From Mumia sp. ZJ1417 (GTDB taxonomy: Bacteria; Actinomycetota; Actinomycetes; Propionibacteriales; Nocardioidaceae), in assembly GCF_014127285.1 (NCBI RefSeq), contig NZ_CP059901.1:4126081-4190080 (forward strand): 64,000 nucleotides of DNA, read 5' to 3'. Of this stretch, positions 42,438 to 51,080 are shown piece after piece. The position numbers and the translations under genes were made by a program. The notes beneath the pieces were generated by a model, which saw nothing but the letters and a program-made list of their open reading frames with translations, ran no database searches and was not told the DNA's origin. Positions within the stretch are counted from its first letter, which is position 1. Every line of letters starts with the position of its first letter.

Positions 42438-44729
42438 TCAGCCGCCCCAGCCGTTACCTGGGCCGTCGGTCTCCTCGGGCGGCTCCGGCTCGGTGGGCAG
42501 CGTGGGCTGCGTCGGACGCGTCGGACGCGTCGGATCCGGCTCTGTCGGCTCCGTCGGCAGCGTCGGCTGGGTGGGTGCCGGTCGGGTCGGACGCGTCGGG
42601 CGGCTCGGACGGTCCGGACGGTCCGGCTTCGGCTTCTTCGTCTCCTCGGTCGCTGTCGGCGTCGGGACGAACGTCTTGCCCTTGGTCGACTTGATGTTGG
42701 CCGGCGGCGGGAACTCGCCGCAGTCGCCGCCGTCGAGAACCTTGTCCATGAAGGTCTTGAAGGTCTTGGCGGGGTACTGGCCACCGTAGAACGTCGGCAT
42801 GTAGCCGTTGAGGGCCTCGTTGCCGTTCTTGCCGCGGACGTACATGACGGCCGTCGACAGCTTGGGCGTGTAGCCGACGAACCACGAGCTCGAGACGTGC
42901 GCGCTGCCGACCTCCTTGCCGTCCTCGACCTTCTGGAACGTCGCGGTGCCGGTCTTGCCGGCGGTCGGGCACATCGTGCTCCCGTTGGTGCCGCTGCCCG
43001 AGCGCACGACGTCCTGGAGCGCCTTGGTCACGTCGGAGGCGACCGCCTTGGAGAACGCCTCCTTGGAACGGACGGTGTGCTTGTGGAGGTCCTTGCCCTC
43101 ACGGTCACGGACCCGCTCGATGACGTACCAGTCGTTCTGCTTGCCCTCGTTGGCGAAGGTCGCGTACGCGGCAGCCATGTCGACGTTGGGGACGGGCGCA
43201 TAACCGAGGGAGACGACGGCGACGCTCGGGTCGTAGCGCTTGACCGCAGCCGCGGAGACGCCGGCTCGACGGGCGGCCTCGAGGGTCTTGTCGCCGCCGT
43301 CGTCCATCACGTCGTACGTGAGGTCGACGAACGCGGTGTTGACCGACTCCTGCGTCGCGTACTCCAGGGAGACCGGCCCGAACGAGCGGCCACCGGAGTC
43401 GCCCTGGTTCTCGATCTCGGCGTCACCCTTGAGGCGCAGCGGCGACGAGCCGTTCAGCTGGGTCTTGAGGCCGTAGCCGTCGCTCAGCGCCGCGGCGACC
43501 GCGAACGGCTTGAAGGACGACCCGGGCTGCGAGCCGAGCATCGCCCAGTTGAGCTGGCTCTTGAGGTAGTTCGGTCCGCCGTACATCGCCCGCAGCGCCC
43601 CCGTCTGGGGGTCGACGGAGGACAGCGCGACGTTGAGCTCCTTGAGGCCTTCGGGCTTCATCTCCTTGACGGACTCGACCGCGGCCTTCTGGGCGTCGTA
43701 GTCGAACGTCGTGACGACCTTGAGCCCGCCGCCGTTGATCTGGGTGTCGTCGAAGCCCTCCTTGCGCAGCTGCTGCTCGGTGAGCCGCAGAAGGAAGCCC
43801 CTGGTGCCGCCGAAGCGGTTGGACTGGCGCTGCTTCTGGACCTTGGGGAGCTTCGCGGAGTACTTCGCGTACTCCTCCTCAGTGATGTTGCCGGCCTTGC
43901 GCATCCCGTCGATGACATAGCTGTAGCGACCCATCAGACGGTCGTGGTCGTCCTCGTCGTACGGGTCGAACGCGCTCGGGTTGTTGATCACCGACGACAG
44001 CAGCGCAGCCTGCGGCGCGGTCAGCTTGGCGGCCTTCTGGCCGAAGTAGGTCTGTGACGCGGCCTCGACCCCGTACGCACCGTTGCCGAAGTAGATCGTG
44101 TTGAGGTAGCCCTCGAGGATCTCCTCCTTCGACATCTGGTTGTGGACCTTGATCGAGAGGATCGCCTCTTTGGCCTTGCGGCTCCAGGTGCGGTCCTGGG
44201 TGAGGTAGAGAACCTTCACGTACTGCTGCGTGATGGTCGATCCGCCGGACGTCGAGTTGGTGGTCGCGTTGTCGCGCAGGGCGCGGGCGATTCCCTTGAA
44301 GTCGAGGCCCTGGTTCGTGTAGAAGCTGCGATCCTCCGCCGCGACGACCGAGTCCTTGATCGTCTGCGGCATCTCGTCGAACGTGATCGACGTACGGTTC
44401 TGCGTCTGGAAGTCGCCGATCTTGTGCTTGCCGTCGGAGTAGTAGACCTTGGTGGTCTGCGTGAGGAACTCGGCGTTCGCGTCGGGGATGGACACCGCGC
44501 GGTACGCGAAGAACAGGCCGGCGATCCCGAGGACGAACATCACCACGCCGGTGATGAGTCCCCACTTGACGATGCGGCGCCAGAGCGGCTTGCGGGGCTT
44601 GCCTTCTTCGGCGGACCGGCCGCCCTTGCCGGGCTTGGGGGCCGTGCGGGATCGAGAGCCGGCCCGTGAGGCGGGCTGGGCCTTCCTCGAGCGCGGGTTC
44701 ACGGGTCCGCCGTGCGACTGGTTCGCCAC
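42438..44729 (-). CDS. Class A penicillin-binding protein, bifunctional
   Basis: The 763-residue protein has a basic cytosolic tail, a membrane helix (about 53-77), a GT51 transglycosylase domain with catalytic E132 (AAEDRSFYTNQG), and a transpeptidase domain with S404-S-F-K407, S462-V-N464 and K591-T-G. All three motifs are intact. It polymerises glycan and cross-links peptides outside the membrane and resembles PonA1. The last 100 residues are a Pro/Thr/Arg-rich tail with repeated TRPTRP and TQPTLPTEP units. The GTG start at 44729 has AGAGGAG upstream. GT87 follows in the same operon. Confidence 0.95.
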   Translation of the reverse strand: MANQSHGGPVNPRSRKAQPASRAGSRSRTAPKPGKGGRSAEEGKPRKPLWRRIVKWGLITGVVMFVLGIAGLFFAYRAVSIPDANAEFLTQTTKVYYSDGKHKIGDFQTQNRTSITFDEMPQTIKDSVVAAEDRSFYTNQGLDFKGIARALRDNATTNSTSGGSTITQQYVKVLYLTQDRTWSRKAKEAILSIKVHNQMSKEEILEGYLNTIYFGNGAYGVEAASQTYFGQKAAKLTAPQAALLSSVINNPSAFDPYDEDDHDRLMGRYSYVIDGMRKAGNITEEEYAKYSAKLPKVQKQRQSNRFGGTRGFLLRLTEQQLRKEGFDDTQINGGGLKVVTTFDYDAQKAAVESVKEMKPEGLKELNVALSSVDPQTGALRAMYGGPNYLKSQLNWAMLGSQPGSSFKPFAVAAALSDGYGLKTQLNGSSPLRLKGDAEIENQGDSGGRSFGPVSLEYATQESVNTAFVDLTYDVMDDGGDKTLEAARRAGVSAAAVKRYDPSVAVVSLGYAPVPNVDMAAAYATFANEGKQNDWYVIERVRDREGKDLHKHTVRSKEAFSKAVASDVTKALQDVVRSGSGTNGSTMCPTAGKTGTATFQKVEDGKEVGSAHVSSSWFVGYTPKLSTAVMYVRGKNGNEALNGYMPTFYGGQYPAKTFKTFMDKVLDGGDCGEFPPPANIKSTKGKTFVPTPTATEETKKPKPDRPDRPSRPTRPTRPAPTQPTLPTEPTEPDPTRPTRPTQPTLPTEPEPPEETDGPGNGWGG

Positions 44730-44896
44730 GCGTCGTACTCCTCTGGATTGCTGCCGGGGGGATGCCGCCCTTCACAGGGCAGGCCACAGGCGTGCCGGAG
44801 CACGGCCCATCGAGCAAGTGTGCCCAACTTCGAGGTTGAACCAAAACCCCCGCGCCACGGACCCGGTGTCACGAGCACGCATTGACATCTGGTTCG

Positions 44897-44915
44897 ATGT
44901 ATCGCAACGATATAT
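44897..44915. promoter_or_regulatory. Inverted repeat upstream of padR-ino1, probable PadR operator
   Basis: ATGTATCG and CGATATAT (7 of 8 pairing) are separated by CAA. TTGACA at 44882-44887 is a good -35 just upstream. The repeat lies about 50 nt before the PadR start, in the divergent interval with the PBP operon. Confidence 0.55.
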
Positions 44916-44966
44916 CCAATCGGCAGTCGAGACCGGCTGCCGAGGAGGAATGCGAAGGGGGTCGTC

Positions 44967-45578
44967 GTGGCCAGGCGCGGTGCTGCACTCGAGTTCGCCG
45001 TACTCGGGCTGCTCCATGACACCCCAATGCACGGGTACGAGCTGCGCAAGGAGCTCAACGCCCTGCTCGGGTGGTCTCGGGTGCTGTCCTACGGCACGCT
45101 CTACCCGTGCCTGAAGGTGCTCGGCAAGAAGGGCTACATCGTGGCCGACGACCCTGCCGAGACGGCCGTGGCAGCACGGGGACGGCGGGGAAAGATCGTC
45201 TATCGGCTCACCGCCGAGGGCAAGGAGCACTTCAGCGACCTGCTGTCGGCGTCGGGCCCCTCGTCGTGGGAGGACGAGACCTTCGGCATCCACTTCGCCT
45301 TCTTCTCGCGCACCGATTCCCGTACCCGTGTGCGCATCCTCGAGGGACGAAGGAGTCGCCTCGAGGAGCGGCTCGAACGTGTGCGCAGCACGGCACAGCG
45401 CAATCGTGAACGGCTCGACGCCTACACGTTGGAGCTGCAGCGCCACGGCCTTGAGTCGGTCGAGCGCGAGGTGCGCTGGCTGACCGGTCTGATCGACGCG
45501 GAGCGCTCCGGCAAGCAGCCGGGCGGACCGTGGGACCAGACGAGATCGAAGACATCGCCGCCGGACAACGGTGGCTAG
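44967..45578 (+). CDS. PadR-family transcriptional regulator
   Basis: The 203-residue protein has the PadR winged helix (LEFAVLGLLHDTPMHGYELRKELNALLGWSRVLSYGTLYPCLKVLGKKGYIVADD) and a long C-terminal coiled coil (about 125-180, rich in Arg/Glu) for dimerisation. It is 42 nt upstream of ino1 in the same direction, as in mycobacteria where a PadR gene precedes ino1. It probably autoregulates and controls inositol phosphate synthesis. The start is GTG 44967. Confidence 0.88.
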   Translation: MARRGAALEFAVLGLLHDTPMHGYELRKELNALLGWSRVLSYGTLYPCLKVLGKKGYIVADDPAETAVAARGRRGKIVYRLTAEGKEHFSDLLSASGPSSWEDETFGIHFAFFSRTDSRTRVRILEGRRSRLEERLERVRSTAQRNRERLDAYTLELQRHGLESVEREVRWLTGLIDAERSGKQPGGPWDQTRSKTSPPDNGG

Positions 45579-45620
45579 GACGAGAGAGCGGGGCCAGCGG
45601 CCCCCGAGGAGGAGGACCCC

Positions 45621-46712
45621 ATGGGTTCGGTACGCGTAGCGATCGTGGGCGTCGGCAACTGTGCCACGTCGCTCATCCAGGGCGTCGAGTACTACAAGGA
45701 CGCTGATCCTGAGGGCACCGTTCCTGGCCTCATGCACGTCCAGTTCGGTGAGTACCACGTCAAGGACGTCGAGTTCGTCGCAGCGTTCGACGTCGATGCC
45801 AAGAAGGTCGGGTTCGACCTCGCCGAGGCGACGCAGGCCAGCGAGAACAACACCATCAAGATCGCCGACGTCCCGCCGACCGGTGTGACCGTGCAGCGCG
45901 GCCACACCCTCGACGGGCTCGGCAAGTACTACCTCGAGACCATCGAGCAGTCCGACGCCGAGCCGGTCGACGTGGTGCAGGTGCTCAAGGACACGAAGGC
46001 AGACGTCCTCGTGTCGTACCTGCCGGTGGGCTCGGACGCCGCCGACAAGTTCTACGCGCAGTGCGCGATCGACGCGGGCGTCGCCTTCGTCAACGCCCTG
46101 CCGGTGTTCATCGCCTCCGACCCCGAGTGGGCCAAGAAGTTCGAGGACGCGGGCGTCCCGATCATCGGCGACGACATCAAGAGCCAGGTCGGCGCGACCA
46201 TCACCCACCGCGTGATGGCCAAGCTGTTCGAGGACCGCGGCGTGACGCTGGACCGGACGTACCAGCTCAACGTCGGCGGCAACATGGACTTCAAGAACAT
46301 GCTCGAGCGTGATCGCCTGGAGTCCAAGAAGATCTCGAAGACGCAGGCCGTCACCTCGAACCTCAACGGTCCGCTCGCCGGCAAGATCGACGACAAGAAC
46401 GTCCACATCGGCCCGTCGGACTACGTCCAGTGGCTCGACGACCGCAAGTGGGCGTACGTCCGTCTCGAGGGTCGCGCGTTCGGTGACGTCCCCCTGAGCC
46501 TCGAGTACAAGCTCGAGGTCTGGGACTCCCCGAACTCCGCCGGCATCATCATCGACGCGATCCGTGCGGCCAAGATCGCCAAGGATCGCGGCATCGGCGG
46601 CGCGCTGATCTCGGCCTCGTCGTACCTGATGAAGTCCCCGCCGGTGCAGCGTCCGGACGATCTCGGGCGTGCCAAGCTCGAGGCGTTCATCGCCGGCACC
46701 GAAGAGCGCTGA
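45621..46712 (+). CDS. ino1: Inositol-3-phosphate synthase
   Basis: The 363-residue protein opens with an NAD-binding loop [22 protein letters not shown] and continues with the catalytic region [32 protein letters not shown] and [25 protein letters not shown]. It converts glucose-6-phosphate to inositol-3-phosphate. In actinomycetes this feeds phosphatidylinositol lipids and mycothiol. The ATG 45621 has GAGGAGGA upstream. A dispersed-repeat element and a terminator follow. Confidence 0.96.
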   Translation: MGSVRVAIVGVGNCATSLIQGVEYYKDADPEGTVPGLMHVQFGEYHVKDVEFVAAFDVDAKKVGFDLAEATQASENNTIKIADVPPTGVTVQRGHTLDGLGKYYLETIEQSDAEPVDVVQVLKDTKADVLVSYLPVGSDAADKFYAQCAIDAGVAFVNALPVFIASDPEWAKKFEDAGVPIIGDDIKSQVGATITHRVMAKLFEDRGVTLDRTYQLNVGGNMDFKNMLERDRLESKKISKTQAVTSNLNGPLAGKIDDKNVHIGPSDYVQWLDDRKWAYVRLEGRAFGDVPLSLEYKLEVWDSPNSAGIIIDAIRAAKIAKDRGIGGALISASSYLMKSPPVQRPDDLGRAKLEAFIAGTEER

Positions 46713-46721
46713 CACCACGCT

Positions 46722-46740
46722 GGTTGAGCCTGTCGAAACC
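46722..46740. repeat. Intergenic dispersed repeat element
   Basis: GGTTGAGCCTGTCGAAACC is identical to a short motif seen repeatedly in intergenic regions of many actinomycetes, often as its complement. Its ends form a short inverted repeat (GGTT/AACC). Only one copy was seen in this window. Recognition is from memory. Confidence 0.5.
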
Positions 46741-46746
46741 ACGCCC

Positions 46747-46780
46747 AACGGCGCGGATCCCTGGTCGGGTCCGCGCCGTT
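46747..46780. terminator. Terminator after ino1
   Basis: A perfect 11-bp GC-rich stem (AACGGCGCGGA/TCCGCGCCGTT) with a 12-nt loop lies 35 nt past the ino1 stop. It lacks a U-tract, which is common in actinomycetes. Confidence 0.65.
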
Positions 46781-46813
46781 CGGCGTTCCCGGTGCCGCTG
46801 AGATAGTGAGCGC

Positions 46814-47944
46814 GTGCGCACCAGCCTGTGGACCCGCGGCTTCGTCCGGCTCCTCGGCGTCCGCGTGGCGAGCCAGGCTGGCGACGGTCTGTTCCAGGCG
46901 GGTCTCGCGTGGCTGGTGCTGCTGTCACCCGAGGCACAGCGCTCGTCGGGACGGTTCGTGCTCGTGCTCGCGATTGTGCTGCTGCCGTTCAGCGTGCTCG
47001 CCCCGTTCGTCTCGCTGGTGCTCGACCGGTGGCTGCGCCGCAGCATCCTGGTCACCGCCCAGGCCGTACGGGCCGGGGTCGTTGCCTCTGTCGCCCTCGT
47101 TGCGTGGCTGTCGGCCGAGCGTGCCGACTGGCCCGTGTACGTCCTGGTCCTCGTCGCGCTCGGGTTCGCCCGGCTGCTGCTCGCCTGCCTGTCGGCGAGC
47201 GTCCCGCACGTGGTGGCGCAGGACCGCCTCGTCGACGCCAACACCGTCGGCCCGACGCTCGGGGCGACGGCGCACGCGACCGGGCTCGGCGCCGGGGCGC
47301 TGCTGCTCGCGCTCGGCGCCGGCTCGCCCGTCGTCCTCGTCGCGAGCACGCTGCTGACGGTCACGGCGTCGCTCCTCGCCAGGGGGTTCGGTCGGGCCGC
47401 GCTCGGCCCGGACGCCGGCAGCCGTCCGCCGCGCCCCGGTGACGTGCTGCGTGACCTCGCCGATGCCCTCGCCCACCTGTGGAGCCGCCGCCGCGCGAGC
47501 GCCGCACTGCTCACGTTCGGCGCACTGCGGGTCGCGTACGGCGGGTTCACCCTGCTGGCCTTCGCGGCGACGGCGGGGCGAGGTGACGACGCGGAGGCTG
47601 CGGTGGCGGCGGCCGGTGTCGCGGCAGGGTTCGCGCTGGGTGCCGTCAGCACCCCGTGGCTCGCGCACCGGCTCGGGATCGGTCGCTGGACCGTCGTCGC
47701 GGGAGCGGTCGGGCTCACCCTGCTCACGGCGCCCGCGCTGGTCGGGGGCGGGACGGTCACGGCGTGGTTCGTGCAGGCGTTCGCGTTCGGGCTCGTCCAC
47801 CAGGTGTGGAAGATCCGTACCGACACGGTGGTGCAGCGCGAGGTCGACGAGCAGTACCTCGGCCGCGTCTTCGTGCTCTACGACGTCCTCAACAACATCA
47901 CGTACGTCGCCGGTGCCGCCCTGGCAGCGCTGCTCGTGGCGTGA
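46814..47944 (+). CDS. MFS transporter
   Basis: The 376-residue protein has about eleven hydrophobic segments and starts VRTSLWTRGFVRLLGVRVASQAGDGLFQAGLAWLVLL, typical of MFS proteins of the MFS_3 or enterobactin-exporter type. A DRWLRR segment after helix 2 stands in for the usual MFS signature. The start is GTG 46814, with no strong ribosome site. The substrate is unknown. Confidence 0.75.
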   Translation: MRTSLWTRGFVRLLGVRVASQAGDGLFQAGLAWLVLLSPEAQRSSGRFVLVLAIVLLPFSVLAPFVSLVLDRWLRRSILVTAQAVRAGVVASVALVAWLSAERADWPVYVLVLVALGFARLLLACLSASVPHVVAQDRLVDANTVGPTLGATAHATGLGAGALLLALGAGSPVVLVASTLLTVTASLLARGFGRAALGPDAGSRPPRPGDVLRDLADALAHLWSRRRASAALLTFGALRVAYGGFTLLAFAATAGRGDDAEAAVAAAGVAAGFALGAVSTPWLAHRLGIGRWTVVAGAVGLTLLTAPALVGGGTVTAWFVQAFAFGLVHQVWKIRTDTVVQREVDEQYLGRVFVLYDVLNNITYVAGAALAALLVA

Positions 47945-47951
47945 ACCGCGG

Positions 47952-48851
47952 TCAGGACACGCGGTCGCCGGACGCGACGTACTCCCAGTGCCACGGCTCC
48001 GGTCGTGAGCCGCCGGGGCGCGCCCAGTACGGGATGTCCCAGCCGAACGCCGAGGCGTGGGCATCCATCCACGCCCATGCCGCCGTCCCAGCCTGGCCGT
48101 CGCTGTTCGTGCAGAGGTCGAGCGCGAGGCCGAGACCGTGGTTGCTGGTGCCCGGCGGTGCGACCATGCCCGGGTTCGAGGCGTGCATCTTGGCCTGCTG
48201 CGCATAGCTGCGGTAGCCGTTGTTCACACACGGATAGCGTCCGTGCGCCTCCTTGAAGGCCTCCTGCAGGCTCGCCCAGGCCTCGGCGGCGTCAGCACGC
48301 AGCTCGGTGCCGGACGGCGGCACCGTGCACAGCGCCGAGGCTGGCAGGCGGCCGTTCGGGCCCGAGGGCTGCGATCCGGTGGACGCGCAGGAGGTGAGGA
48401 TCAGCATCCGCTCGGCGACCGCACGACCGGCCTCGCTCATCCCCCGGCTGCTGCGGACCTCGGCGGCCTCGTGCGAGGCGCGCTTGTCGACCTCCTGCGC
48501 GATCGCGCGCGCGACGGCGGCCTCGTGGGCAGCGCGCTCCCGCTCGTCCAGGACGTAGCGCACGGCAGGGACGGCCATCGCGACCACGAGAACGAGGACG
48601 GCGAGGCGTCGCACGCGGCGGAACCGAGGCCGGCGCGGGCCCGGGCTTTCGCCCCGTCCAGCGCCCCGTCCAGCGCCCCGTCCGGCGCCCCGCCTCCTGG
48701 TCTGCGCACGCCGCCCACCCGCCGCCGTCGCAGCGCGGGACGAGCGCTCAGGGCGGGTGGGCGGGTCCTCCGACGCGGGCAGGTCGGCATCCGTGCCGGC
48801 GTGCGGGGTCGCAGGCTCGGCACGGCTCGGAGCAGCATGCCGTCCGGCCAC
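47952..48851 (-). CDS. VanY/M15-type D,D-carboxypeptidase-like protein
   Basis: The 299-residue protein has a basic N-terminus with GAGRGAGRGAGRGE repeats (about 55-67), one membrane helix (about 83-99) and an extracellular M15 domain at about 190-299. The zinc and catalytic residues appear in SNHGLGLALDLC (SxHxxGxAxD motif) and EPWHWEY (ExxHW-like). It would trim peptidoglycan stem peptides. It is a type II membrane protein, convergent with the MFS gene. Confidence 0.82.
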   Translation of the reverse strand: MAGRHAAPSRAEPATPHAGTDADLPASEDPPTRPERSSRAATAAGGRRAQTRRRGAGRGAGRGAGRGESPGPRRPRFRRVRRLAVLVLVVAMAVPAVRYVLDERERAAHEAAVARAIAQEVDKRASHEAAEVRSSRGMSEAGRAVAERMLILTSCASTGSQPSGPNGRLPASALCTVPPSGTELRADAAEAWASLQEAFKEAHGRYPCVNNGYRSYAQQAKMHASNPGMVAPPGTSNHGLGLALDLCTNSDGQAGTAAWAWMDAHASAFGWDIPYWARPGGSRPEPWHWEYVASGDRVS

Positions 48852-48922
48852 CGTGGTCCTCTCGCGCGTCCCCCGCGGACGCCAGACTAGCGACGCGCGG
48901 CCCGCGATGCCATGGTCATGAC

Positions 48923-49555
48923 GTGGACGGACGAACGCTGCGCAACGTGACCTGGACCGGTGCCGAGGACGACCCCGAGCGGGTGGAGGCGGCGACCCTT
49001 GCGCTCGACGACCGGACCCTGATCGCCCGAGGCACCTCGCGCGCGTCGTCGTACGTCGCCGCGTGGTCGCTCGTCACCGGCGACGACTGGGTGACGCGCC
49101 GACTCGACGTCAGCGTCCACGGAACCGGCTGGTCGCGCCGCCTCGCCCTCGTCCGTGACGGCGACGCGTGGACCGGCCTCGCGGAGCAGCACGGCGACGG
49201 CGGTCCCGCCGAGGCGCCCGGACTCGCCGACCCGGAGTCTGTGGCCGGAGCGCTCGACTGCGACGTCGCGCTGTGCCCGGTCACGAACACGATGCCGATC
49301 CTGCGCCACAGCCTCGTGACCGCACCGCCCGGACCCGAGATCGCGCACGTGATGGCGTGGGTCGACCTGCCGTCGCTCGCGGTGATCCGCAGCGAGCAGC
49401 GCTACGGGACGGTCGCCCCGTACGACGAGGAGGCCGGCCACGCGGTCGTACGGTACGCGAGCGCGAGCCGTGACTTCGTCGGCGACCTCACCGTGGACCG
49501 CGACGGCGTCGTCGTCGACTACCCGCAGCTGGCGTACCGGGCGACGCTCAGCTGA
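48923..49555 (+). CDS. Glycolipid-binding family protein (DUF1089)
   Basis: The 210-residue protein starts LRNVTWTG and continues with ARGTSRASSYVAAWSLVTGDDWVTRRLDVSV, LDCDVALCPVTNTMPILRH and a terminal VVDYPQLAYRA. This is the putative glycolipid-binding family, two beta-barrel halves as in Pseudomonas PA1994. Its ligand is not known. The GTG start is 48923. Its last 8 nt overlap the pcnA gene on the other strand. Confidence 0.78.
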   Translation: MDGRTLRNVTWTGAEDDPERVEAATLALDDRTLIARGTSRASSYVAAWSLVTGDDWVTRRLDVSVHGTGWSRRLALVRDGDAWTGLAEQHGDGGPAEAPGLADPESVAGALDCDVALCPVTNTMPILRHSLVTAPPGPEIAHVMAWVDLPSLAVIRSEQRYGTVAPYDEEAGHAVVRYASASRDFVGDLTVDRDGVVVDYPQLAYRATLS

Positions 49556-51005
49556 CGCCGCCCTCGCGGGCGGCCCACCACGCGAGGAGCGCCTCGCGTG
49601 CCGCGTCCTCGCCGAGGGGGCCGCGGTCCAGACGGAGGTCCATGAGGAACCGGTACGCCTCGCCGACCACCTTGCCCGGTCCGACGCCGAGGATCCCCAT
49701 GATCTGGTTGCCATCGAGGTCGGGGCGGATCTTGTCGAGCTCCTCGGCCTCCGCGAGCACGGCGATGCGCTGCTCCAGGTCGTCGTAGGTGCGCTGGAGC
49801 CGCTCGGCCTTGCGGCGGTTGCGCGTGGTCGAGTCGGCGCGGGTGAGCACGTGGAGCCGCTCGAGCTGGTCTCCGGCGTCGCGGACATACCGCCGCACCG
49901 CGGAGTCCGTCCACTCACCGGTGCCGTACCCGTGGAATCGCAGGTGCAGCTCGACGAGCGTGGTGACCTCGTCGACGACCTCGTTGGAGTAGCGCAGCTC
50001 GCGCAGCCGTTTGCGGGCGAGCTTGGCCCCGACGACGTCGTGGTGATGGAAGGTGACCGAGCCGTCGTCGGCGAAGCGGCGTGTCTTGGGCTTGCCGATG
50101 TCGTGCAGCAGCGCCGCGAGCCGGGCCACCAGGTCCGGCCCGCCGCCGGGGAGCCGCTCCTCGAGCGCGATCGCCTGCTCGAGGACCGTCAACGAGTGGT
50201 CGTACACGTCCTTGTGGCGGTGGTGCTCGTCGCGCTCGAGACGCAGCGCGGGGAGCTCGGGGAGCACGTACTCGGCGATGCCCGTGTCGACGAGCAGCGT
50301 GAGGCCGTCGCGCGGGTGGTCGGCGAGCAGCGTCTTGTTGAGCTCGTCGCGCACGCGCTCGGCCGACACGATGGTGATCCGCTCGGCCATCGCCGTCATC
50401 GCCGCCACGACCTCCTCGACCGGGGTGAAGCCGAGCTGCGCGACGAAGCGCGCGGCCCGCATCATGCGCAGCGGATCGTCGTCGAACGACTGGGTCGGCG
50501 ACACCGGCGTCCGGAGGAGCCGCGCGTCGAGGTCGGCGAGGCCGCCGAAGGGATCGACGAACGTCCCGGACTCGAGGAGGTACGCCATCGCGTTCACCGT
50601 GAAGTCGCGTCGCGAGAGGTCGCCCTCCAGGGAGTCACCGTACGAGACGTGCGGCTTGCGTGAGGAGATGTCGTACTCCTCACTGCGGTAGGTCGTGACC
50701 TCGATCTGGAGGTCGCCCTTGCGCGCGGCGATGGTGCCGTACTCACGGCCGACGTCCCACGTCGCGTCGGCCCACCCGTCGAGAATGCGCTCGGTGTCGT
50801 CAGGGCGAGCAGAGGTCGTGACGTCCCAGTCCTGGGTCGGCCGCCCGAGGACGGCGTCACGCACAGGGCCGCCGACCAGGGCCAACGTGTGACCGGCCTC
50901 ACTGAAGCGGCGGGCCAGCTCGAGGACCTCGGGGGCCGCGACGAGACGGTCGGTGAGTGCTGCCCCGGGATCGTGCAGCGCGGGGGAAGGGGAGGCTGTG
51001 GCCAT
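49548..51005 (-). CDS. pcnA: CCA tRNA nucleotidyltransferase / poly(A) polymerase type
   Basis: The 485-residue protein has the class II nucleotidyltransferase head (LALVGGPVRDAVLGRPTQDWDVTTSARPDD), RNA-binding region (RRDFTVNAMAYLL, PLRMMRAARFVAQLGF) and a C-terminal HD domain (LHDIGKPKTRRF, then FHHHDVVGAKLA). It adds CCA to tRNA 3' ends. The start is MATASPS at 51005; further upstream is out of family. It is divergent from the DUF6049-murJ operon, the conserved actinomycete order. Confidence 0.95.
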   Translation of the reverse strand: MATASPSPALHDPGAALTDRLVAAPEVLELARRFSEAGHTLALVGGPVRDAVLGRPTQDWDVTTSARPDDTERILDGWADATWDVGREYGTIAARKGDLQIEVTTYRSEEYDISSRKPHVSYGDSLEGDLSRRDFTVNAMAYLLESGTFVDPFGGLADLDARLLRTPVSPTQSFDDDPLRMMRAARFVAQLGFTPVEEVVAAMTAMAERITIVSAERVRDELNKTLLADHPRDGLTLLVDTGIAEYVLPELPALRLERDEHHRHKDVYDHSLTVLEQAIALEERLPGGGPDLVARLAALLHDIGKPKTRRFADDGSVTFHHHDVVGAKLARKRLRELRYSNEVVDEVTTLVELHLRFHGYGTGEWTDSAVRRYVRDAGDQLERLHVLTRADSTTRNRRKAERLQRTYDDLEQRIAVLAEAEELDKIRPDLDGNQIMGILGVGPGKVVGEAYRFLMDLRLDRGPLGEDAAREALLAWWAAREGGVS

Positions 51006-51080
51006 GACCCGCCATTCTACGGTGCGGCCTTGACAGTGGCTGGGTCCGCCGATTCGACCGGTCGCTCTAGCATTGCCCCG

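Noticed and set aside
44772..46937. Minus-strand frame opposite padR and ino1
   Set aside because: Shadow of two well-conserved genes.
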